A stretch of DNA of 17,754 bases from an uncultured Candidatus Saccharibacteria bacterium (GTDB lineage Bacteria > Patescibacteria > Saccharimonadia > Saccharimonadales > Nanosynbacteraceae). Each line of letters begins with the position of its first letter. Positions within the stretch are counted from its first letter, which is position 1. Under the pieces are notes generated by a model that was given only the letters and a program-made list of their open reading frames with translations, made no database searches and was not told the origin of the DNA. Positions 14,607 to 17,754 of this stretch are shown here, in pieces. The position numbers were made by a program, and so were the translations under genes. The DNA lies in NCBI GenBank assembly GCA_947097375.1, contig CAMURE010000003.1, positions 1-17,754 on the forward strand, written 5' to 3'.

Positions 14607-15277
14607 CTAATACCAGCGAATCATCTCATCAAGTGGTCGGCGGCTGCGCAGGTGCGGCTGGTCGCTACGACTAGCGTAGCCGAGTGCCAGCATGAGAACC
14701 GGCAAATCGTTGGCTGGGTCAATAAGTCGGTAGGCCGTGAGGGTCTTTGTCGCCTGATCAATGGCAAATCCCTCAATCGGACACGAGTCGATCCCCCGCT
14801 GGGCTGCCACCAGCATGGCAAAGCCGAGGGCGATATACGCCTGATGCGCTGACCACTGGTGCAGCCCGTCAGGCGCGTCCATCAGCTTGAAATCGTTCTT
14901 CGCCCACTGCTTCCAGAACGTTTTATAAGCAGTGCGCTCGACTAGATTCATTTCTTTCACGTCGCGGAGCATATGATCGATGTGGCCATCAAGCGCCTCG
15001 GCCGTCTTGGCAGTAAAAATGAGGAAATGGCTGGCATCAAAGCGCGGCTTGTTAATCGGTGCGCATTTTTTAGATCCTGGCGCAGCTGTTGATCTTGGGC
15101 AACGATGACGTCGAATTGCTCAAAGCCGTACGAGGTTGGCGCGAGGTGAATTGCTTCAAGGATCAGCGCCATATCATCGTCAGTGATCTTTTTATCAGCG
15201 TCAAATTCCTTGCAGGCGCGGCGAAAGTCCAGCGCTTTGGTAATTTCCGCTGCTGAAATGGTTGGTTTGCTGGTCAT
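14607..15277 (-). pseudogene. Nitroreductase (NfsB-type FMN protein), frameshifted
   Basis: An FMN-dependent NAD(P)H nitroreductase-family reading frame split by one base. The first frame (from ATG 15277) has FRRACKEFD (FMN phosphate region) and APTSYGFEQFDVIV, then loses homology after a run of six A (15066-15071, T on the plus strand) and stops at 14957. The other frame continues KKCAPINKPRFDASHFLIFTAK and runs to 14607, with an IDSCPIEGF segment and ALGYASRSD near the end. Adding one A, or a -1 slip on A-AAA-AAT, restores 223 residues, the normal family length. The start overlaps the AlkD stop (ATGA) and has AAGGAGG upstream, so it is the second gene of that unit. A sequencing error, a true mutation, phase variation and programmed slippage are all possible. 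Confidence 0.82.
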
Positions 15278-15972
15278 TGGCGTCCTCCTTTTTGTTGCCT
15301 AATGATACGTTGTTGTTCGGGTGTGAATCGCCGCGATTCGCGCATTTTTTGATAAGCTTTGTTGCGCGTCCAGGCGTCGATATGCTCGTTTTCTAATTCA
15401 GCCAGCGTCAGATCAAAAAAGTGTACTGCCGTCGTAGCATATAGCCAGGCCAGCGCCATTTTGACGTAATAACCGTCGTGTTTAACGTTTCGCAGCGCTG
15501 CGAAAACCTGATCGATGTGTGCTTCATCCAAAAAATTAGTCATCAAAGAAACCACGCCGTAGCGCACTGTAAATTCAGCTTCGCTTTGTAGGCATTCTAG
15601 TGCAAAATCCAACCACATTTTACCAGCAAAGCGCCGCTTTTTCTCGATGAACACATCAATGTGCGCCCACGAATCAACGCGCGGCAAATATTGCTTGGCT
15701 AAATCAATCGCCGTCTGGTCATCGAGCCGAGCGTGCGTGATCAACAATCCGCACAGCAGCACGTAGTCAAATGATTTGTTCTTGGCCGTTAGCAATTTGC
15801 TAATGCCGGCTGCGCTCATGTCAGGTGCCAGTTCCCTCGCCAACCGCCGCAAATCCGGTACGCGCACGCCGATGACCGGCATCTTGGTATTAACGATACG
15901 CTTATTAAACTCAGCGTACGCCTCGTTGCCCTTGGCGAGCTCTGTTAGCTTTGTCAAGATGTCATTGACCAT
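15274..15972 (-). CDS. AlkD-like DNA alkylation repair glycosylase (HEAT repeats)
   Basis: Family PF08713 removes positively charged alkylated bases from DNA. The 232-residue all-helical protein fits the AlkD HEAT-like fold. W102 and D106 (SWAHIDVF), R137 (TVRYGV) and W176 (LAWLYA) parallel W109, D113, R148 and W187 of Bacillus cereus AlkD: the W-to-D spacing (4) and R-to-W spacing (39) are the same, and only the D-to-R gap differs (31 here, 35 there). Catalytic activity is therefore plausible. The start is ATG 15972, six bases after TATACT; the in-frame ATG at 15990 lies upstream of this box. The gene is translationally coupled to the nitroreductase gene, which may form a small xenobiotic/alkylation stress unit. 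Confidence 0.9.
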   Translation of the reverse strand: MVNDILTKLTELAKGNEAYAEFNKRIVNTKMPVIGVRVPDLRRLARELAPDMSAAGISKLLTAKNKSFDYVLLCGLLITHARLDDQTAIDLAKQYLPRVDSWAHIDVFIEKKRRFAGKMWLDFALECLQSEAEFTVRYGVVSLMTNFLDEAHIDQVFAALRNVKHDGYYVKMALAWLYATTAVHFFDLTLAELENEHIDAWTRNKAYQKMRESRRFTPEQQRIIRQQKGGRQ

Positions 15973-15978
15973 GTAGTT

Positions 15979-15984
15979 AGTATA
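15979..15984 (-). promoter_or_regulatory. alkD-nitroreductase -10 box
   Basis: TATACT on the minus strand, six bases before ATG 15972. No convincing -35 at 16-18 bp; a TTGACT at 16009-16014 is too far away (24 bp). Confidence 0.45.
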
Positions 15985-16051
15985 GCGCACATAGTCGCTG
16001 AAGTGTTAAGTCAACTGAGGTATCGAGGTGTGTCTCGCGTCAATTAATAGC

Positions 16052-16083
16052 AAAATGACGGCAAGAGAGTGCCGTCATTTTTT
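16052..16083. terminator. Terminator after tRNA-Thr, bidirectional shape
   Basis: Perfect 12-bp stem AAAATGACGGCA (16052-16063) with TGCCGTCATTTT, and a six-base loop. T-tracts exist on both sides. On the minus strand it ends tRNA-Thr transcription ahead of the alkD promoter. Confidence 0.8.
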
Positions 16084-16095
16084 GAAAGGCTATTG

Positions 16096-16171
16096 TGGAG
16101 CCACGATCGGGGCTTGAACCCGAGACCTCATCCTTACCATGGATGCGCTCTACCAACTGAGCTATCGCGGC
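16096..16171 (-). tRNA. trnT: tRNA-Thr (anticodon GGT)
   Basis: 76 nt with CCA encoded. Acceptor GCCGCGA pairs with TCGTGGC (one G-T pair), discriminator T. D arm TAGCTCAGTTGGTAGAGC. Anticodon stem CATCC/GGATG with loop ATGGTAA, anticodon GGT. T arm GGGTTCAAGCCCC. Confidence 0.96.
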
Positions 16172-16209
16172 ATATTACTACGTCTAAAAACGGCGCAGTA
16201 ACAGTTGTT

Positions 16210-16238
16210 ATTGTATCATACTCGCATGGTCGTGCAAA
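16210..16238 (-). promoter_or_regulatory. tRNA-Thr promoter
   Basis: Minus strand: TTTGCA (16233-16238), 17 bp, TGA-TACAAT (hexamer 16210-16215), about 38 bp before the tRNA. The -35 is identical to that of tRNA-Trp. Confidence 0.6.
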
Positions 16239-16256
16239 GATGATGGCAAGTCGAGA

Positions 16257-16832
16257 CTATTTCTTAGCCTTTGCTTTGGCTTCCGCTTTAGCCTGGTCTG
16301 GTGTATCAGTAGCTTTAGGGGTTGTTGGCTTATCTGCTTTGGCTGAGTCAAATTCGGGCTCAATCTCGCTGAGTACATAACCCATAGCAACGACGAGGGC
16401 AATAGCGACGACTCCGCCAGCAACGTCGTAATAGTGCGTGAAGAAGCTGAGGATAAAGGTGACGGCGGTAGCGAAGAACGTAACGACAATGCCGGCAGTA
16501 GCAAAGAGCCAGCCTCGGGTTTGTTTCTGTCGTAGTGGTGAGATGGCTAGTCCAAAGAGGACAATTTCGGTGATGGCAAAGATCAGCGTGATGATCTGTT
16601 GCAAGCGGATGATGGCGATATTTGGTACAAATATGGCGACACCAAAGAGGGAGATATGATCAGCCTGTGACAGTAATGACAGGGCTGAACTGAGCGACAA
16701 GGCAGCTACCACCGCCAACATTGCGGCGACAATCCAAAGGTTATCGGCGACCGCTTGGCGCGACTGCTTGGACATGCGCGGTAATGGTTTATAGAGTGCT
16801 TTGAGCGTTTTAGCAAATGGAAATCGTTTCAT
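16257..16832 (-). CDS. Four-helix membrane protein with charged C-terminal tail, 191 aa
   Basis: Not recognised. A basic N-terminus (KRFPFAKTLKALYK) precedes four hydrophobic helices at about 32-55, 76-99, 107-131 and 137-155. Residues 156-191 form a hydrophilic tail, first acidic (SEIEPEFDSAK) and then Lys/Ala/Pro-rich, ending in repeated AKAK. This tail is likely cytoplasmic and disordered. There are no enzymatic motifs. ATG 16832 follows TGC-TATTAT by six bases, so it should be expressed from a leaderless message of its own. It is preceded on the same strand by another small membrane protein with a basic tail. Confidence 0.82.
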   Translation of the reverse strand: MKRFPFAKTLKALYKPLPRMSKQSRQAVADNLWIVAAMLAVVAALSLSSALSLLSQADHISLFGVAIFVPNIAIIRLQQIITLIFAITEIVLFGLAISPLRQKQTRGWLFATAGIVVTFFATAVTFILSFFTHYYDVAGGVVAIALVVAMGYVLSEIEPEFDSAKADKPTTPKATDTPDQAKAEAKAKAKK

Positions 16833-16838
16833 GATTTG

Positions 16839-16867
16839 ATAATAGCATGTTGGGAGCTGGTGAGCAA
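16839..16867 (-). promoter_or_regulatory. Promoter of the 191-aa membrane gene
   Basis: Minus strand: TTGCTC (16862-16867), 17 bp, TGC-TATTAT (hexamer 16839-16844), six bases before ATG 16832. The -35 lies immediately downstream of the preceding gene's stop at 16869. Confidence 0.5.
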
Positions 16868-16868
16868 C

Positions 16869-17168
16869 TTAACGTGAGGTGCGGGTGGATTTCGTGGTGC
16901 GCGCTCGGGCTGGTTTGGCTGGCCGCGGCAGGCGCGGTGCAATGATGGCGTCCAGCACTGTCCAAGCGACACTATTGACCAAGAAGACCACACCGACGAT
17001 ACCCGCGATCGAGGCGGCCAGATGTGCGGCCGAATTGCTGATCAGTACTAATCCACCGCCGATAGCCAGGCTGATGATGGCTAGGGCGACGTAGGCTTGC
17101 TGCAGTTTGAGGCGCTGATTTTTCTGCTCGTTCCAGGTAATCAGCCCCCGTTTGATAAGTTCTACCAT
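16869..17168 (-). CDS. Two-helix membrane protein with basic tail, 99 aa
   Basis: Not recognised. After a charged N-terminal segment (about 1-35, with NEQKNQRLKLQQ), two hydrophobic helices lie at about 38-56 and 60-88. The C-terminal tail is strongly basic, with Pro/Ala/Lys/Arg repeats (PRPAKPARARTTKSTRTSR). With both ends cytoplasmic, the tail could contact nucleic acid or membrane lipid; this is inference. ATG 17168 follows TGC-TATAAT by seven bases, which is preferred over an in-frame ATG at 17204 that lies in the -35 region. The promoter is one of the best in the window. Confidence 0.8.
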   Translation of the reverse strand: MVELIKRGLITWNEQKNQRLKLQQAYVALAIISLAIGGGLVLISNSAAHLAASIAGIVGVVFLVNSVAWTVLDAIIAPRLPRPAKPARARTTKSTRTSR

Positions 17169-17175
17169 GGTGGAA

Positions 17176-17204
17176 ATTATAGCATTGTTTGTTAGTAAAG
17201 TCAA
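17176..17204 (-). promoter_or_regulatory. Promoter of the 99-aa membrane gene
   Basis: Minus strand: TTGACT (17199-17204), 17 bp, TGC-TATAAT (hexamer 17176-17181), seven bases before ATG 17168. This is a near-consensus promoter giving a leaderless transcript. Confidence 0.7.
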
Positions 17205-17219
17205 CGTTACCCACAGTCG

Positions 17220-17603
17220 CTAGTTAGTCACCAGGCAAAACCTATTTCCATCAGGGTCTTGCATAACTACCCAGCGCCAGTTGCCTTCTGTCTTTTCTTC
17301 TACGAGCTTTCCACCAAGGTCAATTATCTGTTGAATAGCCTCGTCAATATCGTCGACAACAATATCAATATGTATCCCGAGAGACTCTTTATCAGGAACC
17401 CGTTGGATACTAATCGTTACCCCATTCTCATCGCTAGTTGGCGGTAGATCAATGTATGGCGGTGAGATATCGCCAGGCTCTCTGCCAGTCACGGCGCTCC
17501 AGAACTTTGCCGATTTTTCACTATCTGTTGAATTTATAATAAGGTATCTAACCCCACCAATAGGAGTCCCTCTTTCCTCTGGCGTTACCCTTTTCTTTTC
17601 CAT
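17220..17603 (-). CDS. VOC-superfamily (glyoxalase-like) protein
   Basis: 127 residues forming one VOC module made of two beta-alpha-beta-beta-beta halves. The first half has VRYLIINSTDSEKSAKFW (18-35), the usual start helix; the second has LGIHIDIVVDDIDEA (75-89), with H78 a likely metal ligand, and VMQDPDGNRFCLV (113-125), the family end motif. The pattern is closest to Glyoxalase_6-type VOC proteins, and the substrate is unknown. ATG 17603 follows TATAAT by seven bases. An upstream in-frame ATG at 17645 lies in the tRNA-Tyr terminator region and is rejected. Base composition is more AT-rich than in most neighbours, so it may be acquired. Confidence 0.88.
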   Translation of the reverse strand: MEKKRVTPEERGTPIGGVRYLIINSTDSEKSAKFWSAVTGREPGDISPPYIDLPPTSDENGVTISIQRVPDKESLGIHIDIVVDDIDEAIQQIIDLGGKLVEEKTEGNWRWVVMQDPDGNRFCLVTN

Positions 17604-17610
17604 AGTTTTT

Positions 17611-17616
17611 ATTATA
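17611..17616 (-). promoter_or_regulatory. VOC gene -10 box
   Basis: TATAAT on the minus strand, seven bases before ATG 17603. Only a weak -35 candidate is present at 17633-17639. Confidence 0.5.
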
Positions 17617-17644
17617 TCAAAAATACCCATGTTGTTCAGGTGCA

Positions 17645-17677
17645 ATTCAATTTTAAAAGAGCGTCGGCTAACGCTCT
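17645..17677 (-). terminator. Terminator after tRNA-Tyr
   Basis: AGAGCGT (17658-17664) / ACGCTCT (17671-17677) stem with a six-base loop. On the minus strand it is followed by TTTTAAAATT. Confidence 0.7.
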
Positions 17678-17694
17678 CTGTGACATAGCTAATA

Positions 17695-17754
17695 TGGTGC
17701 CGGAAGTAGGACTCGAACCTACGAAGCCTTACGGCGGGAGATTTACAGTCTCCT
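17695..17754 (-). tRNA. trnY: tRNA-Tyr (anticodon GTA), partial at window edge
   Basis: The 3' part of a class II tRNA. It has encoded CCA (17695-17697), discriminator A, acceptor strand TTCCGGC, T arm GGTTCGAGTCC, a long variable arm (CCCGCCGTAAGGC region), and the anticodon loop CTGTAAA with anticodon GTA at 17744-17746. The 5' half lies beyond the window. Confidence 0.92.

Overview
The window is a compact, chromosomal stretch of about even base composition, most likely from a Candidatus Saccharibacteria (TM7/Patescibacteria) genome. This placement is an inference. It rests on three things: very short intergenic gaps; a surface protein with a DUF11-type domain, Cys-containing repeats and a C-terminal LPRTG/membrane/basic tail; and many membrane or hypothetical genes of a type common in that group. 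TGA and TAG both end clearly real genes, so the standard bacterial code applies and the UGA=Gly code of Gracilibacteria/SR1 is excluded. No phage, transposon, CRISPR array or plasmid module was seen.

Layout. (1) 1-1421: a low-G+C left edge with a hypothetical gene on the minus strand and, divergently, a small Cys-containing gene interrupted by an in-frame TAG. (2) 1464-5479: enolase (+), converging with a TsaC/Sua5 tRNA-modification gene (-); rplK (-); a four-helix membrane protein (+); nusG and secE (-). The usual secE-nusG-rplK-rplA cluster is therefore broken up. (3) 5564-8016: a soluble PAS histidine kinase, a YgjP-type metalloprotein and a P-loop NTPase, all minus. (4) 8112-9647: the sortase-type surface protein (-), divergent from tRNA-Trp (+). 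(5) 10045-14188: a three-gene, translationally coupled alpha-glucan operon (glycogen-synthase-like glycosyltransferase, GH57 amylase, GH15-like protein). (6) 14287-17754, minus strand: rpmG, a frameshifted nitroreductase coupled to an AlkD-like DNA glycosylase, tRNA-Thr, two small membrane proteins, a VOC-domain protein and the 3' part of tRNA-Tyr.

The strongest window-wide signal is in the promoters. Twelve genes that begin transcription units have a sigma70-type -10 box ending only 6-11 nt before the start codon, so their mRNAs should be leaderless or nearly so. Six of those twelve, plus rpmG and tRNA-Trp, carry the same extended -10 (TGC before the hexamer). This signal also relocates several starts (TsaC, histidine kinase, P-loop protein, AlkD, the 99-aa membrane protein, VOC). 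Genes inside operons, and rplK, secE and the surface protein, instead have ordinary Shine-Dalgarno sequences.

Other points of interest are two broken reading frames (TAG at codon 35 of the 987-1421 gene; a one-base homopolymer shift in the nitroreductase), 22-bp-spaced repeats running into the -35 of the glucan operon, and an apparent change in the catalytic motifs of the GH15-like protein.
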